Below, one piece after another: positions 22,408 to 31,324 of a stretch of DNA of 35,065 nucleotides. The notes under the pieces were generated by a model. That model made no database searches, had not been told where the DNA came from, and was given only the letters and a program-made list of their open reading frames with translations. The position numbers were made by a program, and so were the translations under genes. How positions within the stretch are numbered: the first letter of the stretch is position 1; each line of letters opens with the position of its first letter. Source of the DNA: a virus; the IMG/VR virus record IMGVR_UViG_3300017971_000553, positions 1 through 35,065 of that record. The stretch is one strand, 5' to 3'.

Positions 22408-22693
22408 GTTTTACCCCATCGGCGTTGCCGCAGGGATAGCGAGTTGACACAAATCGGGATTTCATCTCGGCCAAACACACGCCCGTCAATTGTTGAGCAT
22501 GCTGAATCAACCTGACATTCGTCTCTATTCTATGAACTTTATCATTAAGCCCCTTGACCTGTTGCCGTAACTCGTCCATCGAGTCATTTGTGACTTCCCT
22601 CAGTCGCTGTACTTCGCTCAATATAAGAGCCAGTGTGTCAATCTCCTCTGTGTCTTCACTATCCATCTGGTTGCCATTAATTCGATCGACCAT
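22397..22693 (-). CDS. Coiled-coil protein, 98 aa
   Basis: Residues 15-70 form a predicted coiled coil with heptads (LALILSEVQRLREVTNDSMD, then ELRQQVKGLNDKVHRIETNV). The C-terminal 25 residues include two cysteines. No membrane segment is present. GAGGG lies before ATG 22693. It overlaps the TM coiled-coil gene and likely pairs with its product. No family is recognised. Confidence 0.65.
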   Translation of the reverse strand: MVDRINGNQMDSEDTEEIDTLALILSEVQRLREVTNDSMDELRQQVKGLNDKVHRIETNVRLIQHAQQLTGVCLAEMKSRFVSTRYPCGNADGVKHDR

Positions 22694-22718
22694 TTCGGCC
22701 CTCTTCTTGACGAAGCGC

Positions 22719-24491
22719 TTAGCCTAATCCACCCACCAAAGTCAGGTCATAGGTATTGCCTAAGAGTTTTCCGAGCTCAAAGTATTGACTGTCAATGTTT
22801 GCGATGTATCCCGTGGTCTGAATCTCAAAAGTATCTCCCGCACTTGGAGCGATAGCTCCTGCCACCGACTGAATGGTCAACCCCCCATCGTCTGTTGTGT
22901 AGTCGACACCGACTGTCCCTGTCGCAACCTGGATTCCATAATTCAACCCCTCGACCGTGAAGGTGGTCGCAGACGTAAAAATTAACGTCCAATAATCGGT
23001 GAGAGTGCTCAGACCTACAACGGGCGTGAGTGCTATGTCGGTCGTTGCGCCTTCAGTGAGAAGTCTCGCATAAGCTCTCCTCTGAAAACGATTGATGTCG
23101 ACATAATCCACTCCCTCGATATCCTCAATCGTCTTATTCACAAGAGACAATGGAACCTGAGCGCCCAATGATAACGTTTGGGGATGGAGGATTCCTGGGG
23201 CATCGATTGTCCCCTGAACTTCGTCCTCAATTGCTCGCGTTACGTCAATTCTGCGATAATTAGCGAGCATATAAACGGTTATATCCAAGTAAATTTCAAC
23301 AATAGTTACAGCCTCTAACTGCAATATAACCGGGGTCGTTCTTTTGGTATTTAGTAACGCCCCCACTGTGCCAATAAGACCTGATCCTGTTTCAGTGTAG
23401 GGATTCCACGACCCTGTCGGTACTGGATCTGTCCCCTCCTTGGCGAGAATGACTCTCTCAAAAATAGCCCCATCTCCATTCAACGCCTTGGCCTTTGATA
23501 TACCAGAAACACTCTTGGCTATTGCCTCATAATCGGCGTGAGTTACTGCTCTGTCATTTGTGGGATAAGTTGCGGGAGCGTTTATCTTCGCCTCGGCAAT
23601 TGATTCTTTCTCGGCCCCTCCTGAAGGTTGCGCGGGATTGGTCACACTGGTGACAAAAGGATAACTCCCATTCAATCGAGTCAATTTATTGGCGCCGACT
23701 TTGTTTCCATCCCTTCCACCGCCGACCCTGTAACTCGCTGTTACATTATTCGTTCCTGACGCTGGTATCTTTCCATTGGTACCATCTCCGAAAATCACCT
23801 TAGTCTGATCGTACTCGTCGATCTCGGCGAGATAATGCTTATCGAGCGGCCCGCTCGAATTGAAATTGTTCACCTTCGTCCAAGCAACCGCAGGGCCGCC
23901 TTCTGCCACATAAACAACAAGACTCCACGCTCCCGTAGGGTCCGCTGTTATGGGGGATCGTTCCAAAGAAAATTCCTGACCCGCACTCCCGTCACTTGAC
24001 CCCAACGTCTCGTCAATCGTTGTTCCGTGATACGCAGTCTCCCCCGTATACGTTCCCGCACCAACCGCCACAAAGTCGCTAACAAGCTCGAACGTTTCGG
24101 GGTCGCTCCCGTCTGAAGTATCAACCCGAATCTTTTCGCCAGCCGGCACCGTGCCTGCGCCCGATGTAACGAAAGTGAGATCAACTTGGGCGCTCGTCCT
24201 GGGAGACAACGCATAACCCAACCACTTAGCATGTTCGATCACTGACCGACGTTGAACAGCGCTCGGAGGCAACGCCTCGTTCGCACACCTGTCCTGGTAA
24301 TACGAAATATTCCCGGCCATGAATGCAAACAATTCGGTAAGAACCACGCCGAGATCTGCCTCTGACCTGTCCGTCCACTCTGGCGCCGTAACCTCTGCTA
24401 ATTCCAGAGCGTCAGAACGAAACCCCTCAAAATCTCGTGTTCCGAGATCCACCGATAAGGTATCTCCCGACAACGTCGTAATTGAAACCAT
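22719..24491 (-). CDS. Baseplate wedge protein J/gp6-like
   Basis: This 590-residue protein follows the putative baseplate assembly family of gp6/J proteins. The N-terminus LTELFAFMAGNISYYQDRCA, then NEALPPSAVQRRSVIEHAKW is the typical entry helix region. The middle carries a beta domain with EIDEYDQTKVIFGDGTNGKI and ASYRVGGGRDGNKVGANKLT. The later part has AKINAPATYPTNDRAVTHAD, then YEAIAKSVSGISKAKAL. In such baseplates J/gp6 forms the wedge ring joining gp25 to the periphery. GGAGAAAA precedes ATG 24491, ten bases after the gp25-like gene. Confidence 0.9.
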   Translation of the reverse strand: MVSITTLSGDTLSVDLGTRDFEGFRSDALELAEVTAPEWTDRSEADLGVVLTELFAFMAGNISYYQDRCANEALPPSAVQRRSVIEHAKWLGYALSPRTSAQVDLTFVTSGAGTVPAGEKIRVDTSDGSDPETFELVSDFVAVGAGTYTGETAYHGTTIDETLGSSDGSAGQEFSLERSPITADPTGAWSLVVYVAEGGPAVAWTKVNNFNSSGPLDKHYLAEIDEYDQTKVIFGDGTNGKIPASGTNNVTASYRVGGGRDGNKVGANKLTRLNGSYPFVTSVTNPAQPSGGAEKESIAEAKINAPATYPTNDRAVTHADYEAIAKSVSGISKAKALNGDGAIFERVILAKEGTDPVPTGSWNPYTETGSGLIGTVGALLNTKRTTPVILQLEAVTIVEIYLDITVYMLANYRRIDVTRAIEDEVQGTIDAPGILHPQTLSLGAQVPLSLVNKTIEDIEGVDYVDINRFQRRAYARLLTEGATTDIALTPVVGLSTLTDYWTLIFTSATTFTVEGLNYGIQVATGTVGVDYTTDDGGLTIQSVAGAIAPSAGDTFEIQTTGYIANIDSQYFELGKLLGNTYDLTLVGGLG

Positions 24492-24500
24492 AATTTTCTC

Positions 24501-24884
24501 CTACTGAATCCTTAGTTCGAGGTCACTATCCTGGCCTGTAGTCTTATAGAGAAATTTTACCTGAATAAAAGTTGCGCTCCCTGATACTATCTCTTTCGAA
24601 TAGACCCTCACAGTGAGCACAAACGCCCTGGGCTCATACCGAGCCAGTGCCTCCTTTACGAGATTCTCGATTGCGCTTCTGGTTGCGTCAGAATTGTTAT
24701 TTCTCAGAACCCGAGTATAACCTACGGTACCGACTTGCTTCCTGATAAGTCTCTCATTGACAGCTGTCTTGACAATAGAATGATAATTCGACTCAATCTT
24801 AGCTATACCCTCGGTTGTTCTGATACTGCCCTGACTACTAAAAGAAAAAGGATATCTTATTCCTCTGGGGTATTCTTGCGACAT
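24501..24884 (-). CDS. Baseplate wedge protein gp25/GpW-like
   Basis: This 127-residue protein is the usual size for gp25/W. It has IRYPFSFSSQGSIRTTEGIA at the N-terminus, VNERLIRKQVGTVGYTRVLR, then ATRSAIENLVKEALARYEPR and a beta-strand C-terminus (LTVRVYSKEIVSGSATFIQV). In T4 this protein initiates sheath polymerisation at the wedge. It sits immediately before baseplate J, as in P2 and injection systems. The ribosome binding site (GTGGGA) is weak. Confidence 0.85.
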   Translation of the reverse strand: MSQEYPRGIRYPFSFSSQGSIRTTEGIAKIESNYHSIVKTAVNERLIRKQVGTVGYTRVLRNNNSDATRSAIENLVKEALARYEPRAFVLTVRVYSKEIVSGSATFIQVKFLYKTTGQDSDLELRIQ

Positions 24885-24914
24885 ATCCCACTATACCACG
24901 CAACACTGACGAAA

Positions 24915-25820
24915 CTATTTTCCTAAAATATACGTGCTGAGTGAATTTGAGAGTTGAGCTATTAACGCTGAGAAAGACGCTGCCTGCGTTGTGACGTTGC
25001 TCTCCCCCACCAGTGTGGTGTGAGTATGCGTTGCAATAAGAGTCAACAGAGTCGTCATGAGAGTCTGCCATTGATTTCCTTTTAAGTAGGGTTCGGTTGC
25101 TGCTACGCCTCCGAGTTGAATCCCGGGCGCTCCCCCTGTGTTCAGTACGATTTCTCCACCTGCGGATTTCAGGCTGAAACTTGTTCCTGCCTCTATCGAA
25201 GCGCTTTGGACTGCTTTCCAATCAATATCTGCAGCGCAATCAATTCTGTGATTCGCGCCGATATAATGACGAAGTTCATCCTTGACCACATACTCCGCTG
25301 ACCCATCGGCTAAAAACTCAAAACGAGACCCGTTATTGTGAGCAAGTTGAACCCTCTCTTCTCCCTCAGTGTCGTCGAACTCGAGTAAATGCTTACTCCC
25401 AGACTGAAACAACCTCACATTGGGATAAGTTCCAGCAAAAGTCGAACTACCAATAATCCCCACACTGCGAAGAGTGGTATCAATATCGTCAGTCTCTCCT
25501 TGGATATGTTTTGGAACCATGCTCTCATCGTCTCGAATCCCCCAAACGCCACCGGTCCAAATAGGCTTTTGGGGGTCTCCCTCCTCGAACTCAATCCAAA
25601 CAATATCGTTAACACTTGGGGGAGCAACAAACCCCCAACCACTTCCACCGATTCCCGTAGCTGGCCAAGCAAAACCGATAAGGTCATTCCCAAGGATAAT
25701 GGGAACCCTGACCTTTATTCGAAGGAGCTTCTTTTCATCCGTATCCACCTCAGCAATAACACCGCGATACTTTCCGAAGTAGCGACCAGCATATCGTTGA
25801 CTAAATTCGTTACCTATCAT
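24915..25820 (-). CDS. Baseplate spike protein gpV/gp5-like (OB-fold)
   Basis: This 301-residue protein begins with YAGRYFGKYRGVIAEVDTDE, then KLLRIKVRVPIILGNDL, then PPSVNDIVWIEFEEGDPQKP. This is the OB-fold signature of gpV/gp5/VgrG-type spikes, including the G-D-P-x-x-P-x-W motif near residues 80-90. The later residues are beta-rich and lead to a helical tail with a THTHTT patch. It should form a trimer below the hub and pierce the envelope. No lysozyme domain as in T4 gp5 is present. Its ATG overlaps the hub gene stop as ATGA. Confidence 0.9.
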   Translation of the reverse strand: MIGNEFSQRYAGRYFGKYRGVIAEVDTDEKKLLRIKVRVPIILGNDLIGFAWPATGIGGSGWGFVAPPSVNDIVWIEFEEGDPQKPIWTGGVWGIRDDESMVPKHIQGETDDIDTTLRSVGIIGSSTFAGTYPNVRLFQSGSKHLLEFDDTEGEERVQLAHNNGSRFEFLADGSAEYVVKDELRHYIGANHRIDCAADIDWKAVQSASIEAGTSFSLKSAGGEIVLNTGGAPGIQLGGVAATEPYLKGNQWQTLMTTLLTLIATHTHTTLVGESNVTTQAASFSALIAQLSNSLSTYILGK

Positions 25821-27265
25821 CGTTGTTGCCCGTCTACCACAATCGTTGTCCCAAACTGTTGTGATACTGCGTTAACCTCGGTTCGCGATTCCTGTTGATT
25901 GGTTATCGCTGGCTGCCCTGTAGCCGACGTCATCCCATCCGCTTCTGTCTCGTTCGCCGTGCTCGCTTCATCTATCGCCTGTTGCGATTGTCTCGAGGGA
26001 TAAAACGTCTGACGTTTAAGTGATAACGTGGTTGAAAATGTCTGGTCCGATATCGACTGAGTGATGCCTGTTATTCGATATCTTCCCACATGTAACTCGC
26101 TGAGCCCCGCCAAAGTCACCGCCTGAGAAATTCGATATCGCATGGAGGCAATCGTAGGAACCGCGTTTCCTTCTATCACTTCCGATGCCCTCGCAACTCT
26201 CCCTGCGTTTCTTCTTTCAGCTTCCTCGTCCGAGTCGGGAGTTGCCGCCCCGCTCGAGTCACCTGGTTGTGACTCCACATTACCTGCAGATTCGTTTTGT
26301 GTGTTCGGGATAACCTGACCGAAGGCCTGTCTCACCGAATCAACCACAGTTCTCGTTGTTGTTCTTTCTGTCCTTTGATTCGGAGTTGCGGCCTGTGTGT
26401 CAGTCGTTCGAGTTGAATCGCCGCTTTCCTCATCATCGTCTGAATCCTGACCTGCATCCAATCCAAACGCTTCGGCGATTCGTTGCCCTGCCTGCGCCAC
26501 CGTGTCCCTGGTAGACGCTATCGAAAACATATTGTTATTCTGAGAAGATCCTTGGAGTAGATTGACGTTAGTAGTGACTTGCGCTGATCCCCTTCTGCGT
26601 CGTCCCGAAAGAAATTTCATCTCAGGAGAGAAACTTCGCAACGAATGATCATTGATTCGATACGAAAGAGTTTTTACTTCGATCTGTTGACCCAAAACGT
26701 CAAGGTCAACGGGGCGCCTAAAGTAAATGGTATTCCCATCCATACCCCATACATAGCCATACCTCTCAGATAACTGTTGGATCAATCGCGCATCGGTAGC
26801 ATTCGCTTGAATGAGAGGATTATCCTCAGTAAAAGTCACCCCCTCGATAGATTCAGCGTCAAGTGAGTACCCGTATTCGTTCGCGAGTTGCTCCAGTATT
26901 TGATCGGGAGTCAAACCCGAGAATCGACGTTGCCTCTGCGTTCGATTCATTTGATGGGATTTGTCCTGGAATTGAACGGTAAAAGTAGATTCACCATCCT
27001 CAGGATAATCCTTCTTGTGACTCTTTACGACAAAGGGCCCTCGAGCCTCCATCTCATGGGTCCACCCCATCACAAGAACCAATTCCGCTCCCTTTCGGAA
27101 AACACGAGAGTCATAAATTTGATGGTCAGTATCTCGGAAAACTATCTCACCTGAATCGGCTTTTTTCTCTTCCTGTCGAAGAGACACCCTCAATATTTGT
27201 CGCGTTCGTTCTGTGGTGATTTCTTCTTCACCAACCCTTATTGCAATAATAGGAGTCCTTATCAT
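25817..27265 (-). CDS. Baseplate hub protein gpD/gp27-like
   Basis: I chose ATG 27265 (MIRTPIIAIRVGEEEITTER) because it overlaps the LysM gene stop as ATGA; the open frame extends 22 codons further but there overlaps coding DNA. The 482-residue protein matches phage late control D: FTVQFQDKSHQMNRTQRQRR, FSGLTPDQILEQLANEYGYS and SERYGYVWGMDGNTIYFRRP. A low-complexity polar insertion (around residues 265-370, rich in S, T, Q, D, E) separates two structural parts and is unusual for the family. It forms the hub joining tube to spike. Confidence 0.88.
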   Translation of the reverse strand: MIRTPIIAIRVGEEEITTERTRQILRVSLRQEEKKADSGEIVFRDTDHQIYDSRVFRKGAELVLVMGWTHEMEARGPFVVKSHKKDYPEDGESTFTVQFQDKSHQMNRTQRQRRFSGLTPDQILEQLANEYGYSLDAESIEGVTFTEDNPLIQANATDARLIQQLSERYGYVWGMDGNTIYFRRPVDLDVLGQQIEVKTLSYRINDHSLRSFSPEMKFLSGRRRRGSAQVTTNVNLLQGSSQNNNMFSIASTRDTVAQAGQRIAEAFGLDAGQDSDDDEESGDSTRTTDTQAATPNQRTERTTTRTVVDSVRQAFGQVIPNTQNESAGNVESQPGDSSGAATPDSDEEAERRNAGRVARASEVIEGNAVPTIASMRYRISQAVTLAGLSELHVGRYRITGITQSISDQTFSTTLSLKRQTFYPSRQSQQAIDEASTANETEADGMTSATGQPAITNQQESRTEVNAVSQQFGTTIVVDGQQR

Positions 27266-27561
27266 GATATTGCCGCGTAAGTTCGAGGAGGAATATAAAT
27301 CAATGCGCCCGACTGAAGATCGAACGGCCAAAAGATTTGAGGATTAACATCCGCGATAATATACCATTTATTTGCGTCGTCATAGTATCGATAAGCCAAG
27401 CTCTCAAACGTATCGCCCGCTCTCGTCTTATAGGGCACTGACCCCCGTGGTATGTCTGCGGGAAACTTCCGCAAAGTGTAGACAGAACTAATTTCGCCGT
27501 CGTTATCCTCAATCTGTATTCTATCGACAAGTCGATAACGAGAGCCTCGAAAGATAGGCAT
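27262..27561 (-). CDS. LysM-domain baseplate protein, 99 aa
   Basis: Residues 40-99 form a LysM-like domain (SVPYKTRAGDTFESLAYRYY, then DDANKWYIIADVNPQIFWPF, then GALIYIPP). In contractile tails, LysM proteins of this size (the gp53 / Afp7 / gpX type) link hub and wedge and need not bind peptidoglycan. It starts at ATG 27561, overlapping the previous stop as TGATG; a GTG one codon earlier is possible. It overlaps the hub gene by 4 bases at its end. Confidence 0.85.
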   Translation of the reverse strand: MPIFRGSRYRLVDRIQIEDNDGEISSVYTLRKFPADIPRGSVPYKTRAGDTFESLAYRYYDDANKWYIIADVNPQIFWPFDLQSGALIYIPPRTYAAIS

Positions 27562-28127
27562 CACAAACCTCGCTGTAACGTGCTTGGACTGACTTCAACC
27601 ATCTGGCGCAATGATTCCAAATGATGGAGCCATGCTCTCAACTCATACTGACTCCTCCAATACTGCGAAAGATTCAACTGAGCCCTCATTCGAGTTACGT
27701 CACCGTTCGGTGCCCTCCGAGTTTCACGAAACTGAACGTCGTTGACTACTACGTGAAAAGAATCTTTACCCAATCCATACAACGCCTGTGGGGGAGGAAT
27801 AAACTGCCCTAAATCCGTGGAATAATCCTCAACATCGGGAAGACAGAACGATTCGAGAAAAGCCCGATAAGCTCCAACCCCCTCCTTGTTATCATCGTAG
27901 TCTTCCGCTGCATCAAACATCAGCTCGAGAGTAATTTGACTTCCTGTCCCGCTTTTGAAGGAAGCCGTCGGAATAGGTGATCCTGCCGCCGAAATATAAT
28001 TGTAAGCCGCAGTAACCCGTCTCGTTGTCTCTGTCGGGTTGTATTGGAATGGAAGAACAGCAACAAGCTCTCCTTGGGCTACTCGACCAATAAATCCCTT
28101 ATTAATCTTCACACCGGAAACAGTCAT
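27561..28127 (-). CDS. Tail/baseplate protein, Afp7- or gp53-like N-terminal part
   Basis: This 188-residue protein has VLPFQYNPTETTRRVTAAYN near the N-terminus, the F-x-Y-N-P motif typical of injection-system tube-initiator or hub-adjacent proteins that usually carry a LysM domain. Later segments are QITLELMFDAAEDYDD, LESFCLPDVEDY and VNDVQFRETRRAPNGDVTRM. Here the LysM part is a separate gene immediately downstream, so a protein that is one chain in injection systems may be split in two. The start overlaps the tape measure stop as ATGA. Confidence 0.75.
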   Translation of the reverse strand: MTVSGVKINKGFIGRVAQGELVAVLPFQYNPTETTRRVTAAYNYISAAGSPIPTASFKSGTGSQITLELMFDAAEDYDDNKEGVGAYRAFLESFCLPDVEDYSTDLGQFIPPPQALYGLGKDSFHVVVNDVQFRETRRAPNGDVTRMRAQLNLSQYWRSQYELRAWLHHLESLRQMVEVSPSTLQRGL

Positions 28128-31120
28128 GAAAACGTGACCTCCTCCTGCTGTTCTAACTGGCGAGATATTCGCTCAATGATCATTCCGGCCAACTTCTCAG
28201 CCTCTTCCGGTGTAGATTCTCCTGCGGTCACGGTAATCTCGCCAATGTTCACAGTGACCGATCGAGACCCACTGCCTGAGCCTGTAGCTCCTTCAACGGC
28301 TGCCCCTAGCGGTGACGACTGTTGTATAGGAGAATCCCCAGAAACAATCTGAGAAATTCGACCTGTCATATCGGCAATTCCCGTTATCGTCTCGGGGAAT
28401 GCCTCGCTCACTCCGCCTAGCCACGTCCGCCATAGTGAGCTCCCGCTCTCGGTAAGTGTGGACAATGGACCTGCCACCGCGTCAGAATGAGGGAGCAAAT
28501 CCCGTATCTCTGCGATGTTCTCAGAGAACGACACCACCAATGAACTCCATACTGATCGAATACCACTCTTGAACGCCTCAACGAGAGCCTTTCCCGCGTT
28601 AAACGCTTTCGTGACTAACCCCGAGAAAAAAGAAAAAATCGTTGTCCCTACCGCTACAAGGATCGTGCCCACTGTCGTCAACAGATTTAGAATAACGGAA
28701 TAGATCGGAGCCATTACCTGCAATATAGCCCCGACCGCTGTACTGAAAATCCCCGAGATAGTCATCCACGTCTCGAGAAGAAAGTTAGTCAGCTCATTGA
28801 ATGCCCTCATCAATGGTCGAACAATCGGGGAATAGATATATTGTTCGACCCAGGGCATTACGTGCGCCCTCCAAGGCGCATCAGCCGCCGTCATCTTCGC
28901 CCATAATATTTGGAAAAACTCGATCAAAGCCCCAAAAGGTTTGATGACTTCACTCACCCAAGAAACAAGAGCGTCTTTTGCTCGACCGAGCCATGAAACC
29001 AACTCGATAACCCCTATGACGAGTAACGCAATCAGAGCGCCTATTGCAATAAACGCAATAATTGGCGCAGCCAAGGCGAGACCAATAACACCCAGAACAA
29101 CCGCAAGGTTCCCAAGAGCGAAGCCCAAAAGAGCAACTCCAGCAACAAGAACCACACCGAGAACCTTTCCTGCGTTTCTCCAAAAGTCCATATTCTCGTC
29201 AAACTTGATGCCCACTGACGCAAGCGTTTCTTCCAACCAATCGATGCCCGAGATAACGGTTTCCAGTGCGAATGAAAACACAGCAACAAATATTTCCCAA
29301 GCACCTCCCATAACCTCTGATGCACTCTTCCACATCTCCTGAACTCTAACGATGAATCCCGTAAGAAACAGAAATCCCTTAGCCAGTCCCCTGTCTTCTA
29401 ACTGTTCTTTCAATGCCGTCGCGATAGACGTTTGACCCGAACCGAACCAATCAACCAACGCCGTCCAAATAAGTTGAATGTCTGACACCCAATCATCGAT
29501 GAAATCTTTTAAACCACCTAAGTTCTTCTCATAGGCTATTGCGAGAAGAACAATACCACCGACAAACGCCAACATTCCGCCCGCAAGTGCGCCCACTACC
29601 AGAAGCAAAGGAAGAACCAAAGTTTCAAGAACAGCGATCACACCAGCTAAAGTCACCCCTGCGGTAGCAGCCGAGGCAAACGATCCGGCTACCATAGACA
29701 ACGCCAACACCAACCCACTGAGTGTAACGATAAACCCACCAACGGCTAGGCTTGTGAGAGTGAATCCCAAGACAAGGAAAGCAATAACCTGCGCAATTTT
29801 GGGGTGAGCCCTGACAAAACCGAGAAACCCATTAACGAACTCCCGAGTAACGTTTATTGCAAAACGAATAGCGGGAGCCAGCGCCTGACCCAACACCACA
29901 GCTATTGTTTGCAAAGAACCCACCACGAATACTTTCATTCCCGCAATCGTAGTTTCAAACGATGCCGCCGCTTGCCGAGAAGCTCCTTCTCCGTCGCCTA
30001 TTCTCCGAATCAACTCGCGAACCGCGTCAGAACCTTCCATTCCATAGCGCTGATATGACGCACCAGCAGAAACAAGCTGTGATGCCTGTTGACCCAACAA
30101 CGTATTCAATAGCGTAATCTTTTCCTCGTCCGTTCCAAAGTCCTTGTAATTATCGATAAGATCCGTAATAACATCGGTCAACCTACGAACCTGTCGAGTC
30201 TGCGGGTCAAATATATCCACACCAAAACGCCGGAAAGACTCCACCAATACGCGGGCTCGACGGGTACCTCTTCCTCCCATCTGTTCTGCTGCCCGAACCT
30301 GTCTCATTATAATGGCAAACCTTCGACCCATTCCGGTGAGAGCCTGGGTGGCATCCGCCGCTTGAAGCCCTGACGACCGAAGCATGCCAGCTAGACCGAA
30401 CACCTCCTGAGAGTTCACGCGCCACACATTGGCCATACCCCGCAAACTTCGCATAACCTCAGGAATCTCCGAAATATCAAACGCCGTCTCTCTTGCAGCC
30501 TGAGCCCAGTGATCCATGATCACTCGACCCGCCTGGACGTCTTCGCCTGCCCCTCTAAACTGATGTCGAAACTGAGCAATTGCCGCCGCGGTGGAAAGAG
30601 TCGCCTGATCCAACGACAACGTGCCAGCCGACGCCGTCGCAAGGTCGAGAGCAGACCTCAACTCTCTCATGGCTTCATTTGTCTCGAGACCTGCCGCACG
30701 AAGACGACGAAGCCCCCCAATTGCCTGGGTGGGAGAGAATTGAGTTTCAACCCCTGTCGTCAATGCCAGTTCTCGAAGTATCTCCAACTCCTGACCTACG
30801 GCTCCGCTCACAAATTGGAGGCGGGAAAGTTCGACACCAAAATCCTCAGCATTCGACATCATAGGATCGAGAACTAATCGACGCATTGCCTCTCCTGCGC
30901 CGGTAGCACCAAGACCCACCATCAAGGCACCCCCAGCCGCCTGAGCCGAGGCCTGCATTGTTCGCTGAAGTGTGCGGGAGAAATCCTCAGCCTGTCTCTC
31001 TGTTTTTTGTTTCAGTCTACCGAGAGACTGATCAACCAATTGAACGCCACGAATCGCGCCCGAAGGATCGAAGTCTAACGCAATGCCCAATAATAGAGTT
31101 TCTCCCGCACCGCCTTGCAT
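28124..31120 (-). CDS. Tail tape measure protein
   Basis: This 998-residue protein has the family's N-terminal pattern (MMSNAEDFGVELSRLQFVSG, ATGVETQFSPTQAIGGLRRL, SLDQATLSTAAAIAQFRHQF) and glycine-rich helices. Several hydrophobic stretches (about 425-560 and 655-710) can pass through the membrane during injection. Using the usual rule of about 0.15 nm per residue, the tail would be near 150 nm. GGGGAG lies 8 bases before ATG 31120. The start directly follows the stop of the -1 frame extension of the upstream chaperone gene, the canonical position for a tape measure gene. Its presence shows that this is a phage tail rather than a short injection system. Confidence 0.93.
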   Translation of the reverse strand: MQGGAGETLLLGIALDFDPSGAIRGVQLVDQSLGRLKQKTERQAEDFSRTLQRTMQASAQAAGGALMVGLGATGAGEAMRRLVLDPMMSNAEDFGVELSRLQFVSGAVGQELEILRELALTTGVETQFSPTQAIGGLRRLRAAGLETNEAMRELRSALDLATASAGTLSLDQATLSTAAAIAQFRHQFRGAGEDVQAGRVIMDHWAQAARETAFDISEIPEVMRSLRGMANVWRVNSQEVFGLAGMLRSSGLQAADATQALTGMGRRFAIIMRQVRAAEQMGGRGTRRARVLVESFRRFGVDIFDPQTRQVRRLTDVITDLIDNYKDFGTDEEKITLLNTLLGQQASQLVSAGASYQRYGMEGSDAVRELIRRIGDGEGASRQAAASFETTIAGMKVFVVGSLQTIAVVLGQALAPAIRFAINVTREFVNGFLGFVRAHPKIAQVIAFLVLGFTLTSLAVGGFIVTLSGLVLALSMVAGSFASAATAGVTLAGVIAVLETLVLPLLLVVGALAGGMLAFVGGIVLLAIAYEKNLGGLKDFIDDWVSDIQLIWTALVDWFGSGQTSIATALKEQLEDRGLAKGFLFLTGFIVRVQEMWKSASEVMGGAWEIFVAVFSFALETVISGIDWLEETLASVGIKFDENMDFWRNAGKVLGVVLVAGVALLGFALGNLAVVLGVIGLALAAPIIAFIAIGALIALLVIGVIELVSWLGRAKDALVSWVSEVIKPFGALIEFFQILWAKMTAADAPWRAHVMPWVEQYIYSPIVRPLMRAFNELTNFLLETWMTISGIFSTAVGAILQVMAPIYSVILNLLTTVGTILVAVGTTIFSFFSGLVTKAFNAGKALVEAFKSGIRSVWSSLVVSFSENIAEIRDLLPHSDAVAGPLSTLTESGSSLWRTWLGGVSEAFPETITGIADMTGRISQIVSGDSPIQQSSPLGAAVEGATGSGSGSRSVTVNIGEITVTAGESTPEEAEKLAGMIIERISRQLEQQEEVTFS

Positions 31121-31318
31121 TTATCGTCTCCCCAGAAGCGCTTTCCACTTCTTATTTTCTTCTCTCTTCAGCCCATTTATTCTTTCACAATACTCGTGCC
31201 TTTTCCATCGAGGCAAGTTCAATATATCCTGTTCGGTCCAACCATATACGTGCGCGATCCAGTGAACCTCATCGAGTAGATTTCGACGAATCGCCTCTGC
31301 GTCTTCGTCGCTTAGGCT
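31121..31318 (-). CDS. -1 frame extension of tail chaperone (DUF6760-like), expressed by frameshift
   Basis: This frame encodes 65 residues (SLSDEDAEAIRRNLLDEVHW, IAHVYGWTEQDILNLPRWKR, ...LLGRR). It resembles the short helical DUF6760-type proteins found next to tape measure or spike genes in injection systems (L-x-E-V-x-x-I-A-x-x-x-x-W, D-I-L-x-L-P). There is no ATG, GTG or TTG in this frame before that conserved part. The first candidate, a TTG at L33, lies within it and has no ribosome binding site. The frame joins the upstream chaperone gene in the -1 frame exactly at a T TTT TTA slip site. The predicted product is a fusion of about 326 residues (261 + 65). It ends with TAA directly before the tape measure ATG. 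Confidence 0.75.
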   Translation of the reverse strand, partial: SLSDEDAEAIRRNLLDEVHWIAHVYGWTEQDILNLPRWKRHEYCERINGLKREENKKWKALLGRR

Positions 31319-31324
31319 AAAAAA
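31284..31324 (-). promoter_or_regulatory. Programmed -1 ribosomal frameshift signal
   Basis: The slippery heptamer T TTT TTA covers 31318-31324, in the correct phase of the chaperone gene (codons GCT TTT TTA). A 7-base spacer follows, then a stem of CGACGAA (31304-31310) pairing with TTCGTCG (31284-31290) around a 13-base loop. The zero frame stops two codons later (GCC TAA). Heptamer, spacer and stem match the standard layout; P2 E/E' uses a closely related T TTT TTG. Confidence 0.75.

Noticed and set aside
24838-25221. 127-codon minus-strand frame overlapping the spike gene
   Set aside because: It is a second frame inside the spike coding region, with Arg/Ser-rich composition, crossing the gap into the gp25-like gene. 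The spike frame is well supported by motifs.
25389-25898. 169-codon plus-strand open frame over spike and hub genes
   Set aside because: The minus-strand frames here encode clear gpV- and gpD-like proteins. The plus frame has shadow composition (Asn/Pro/Ser/Thr rich) and no recognisable fold.
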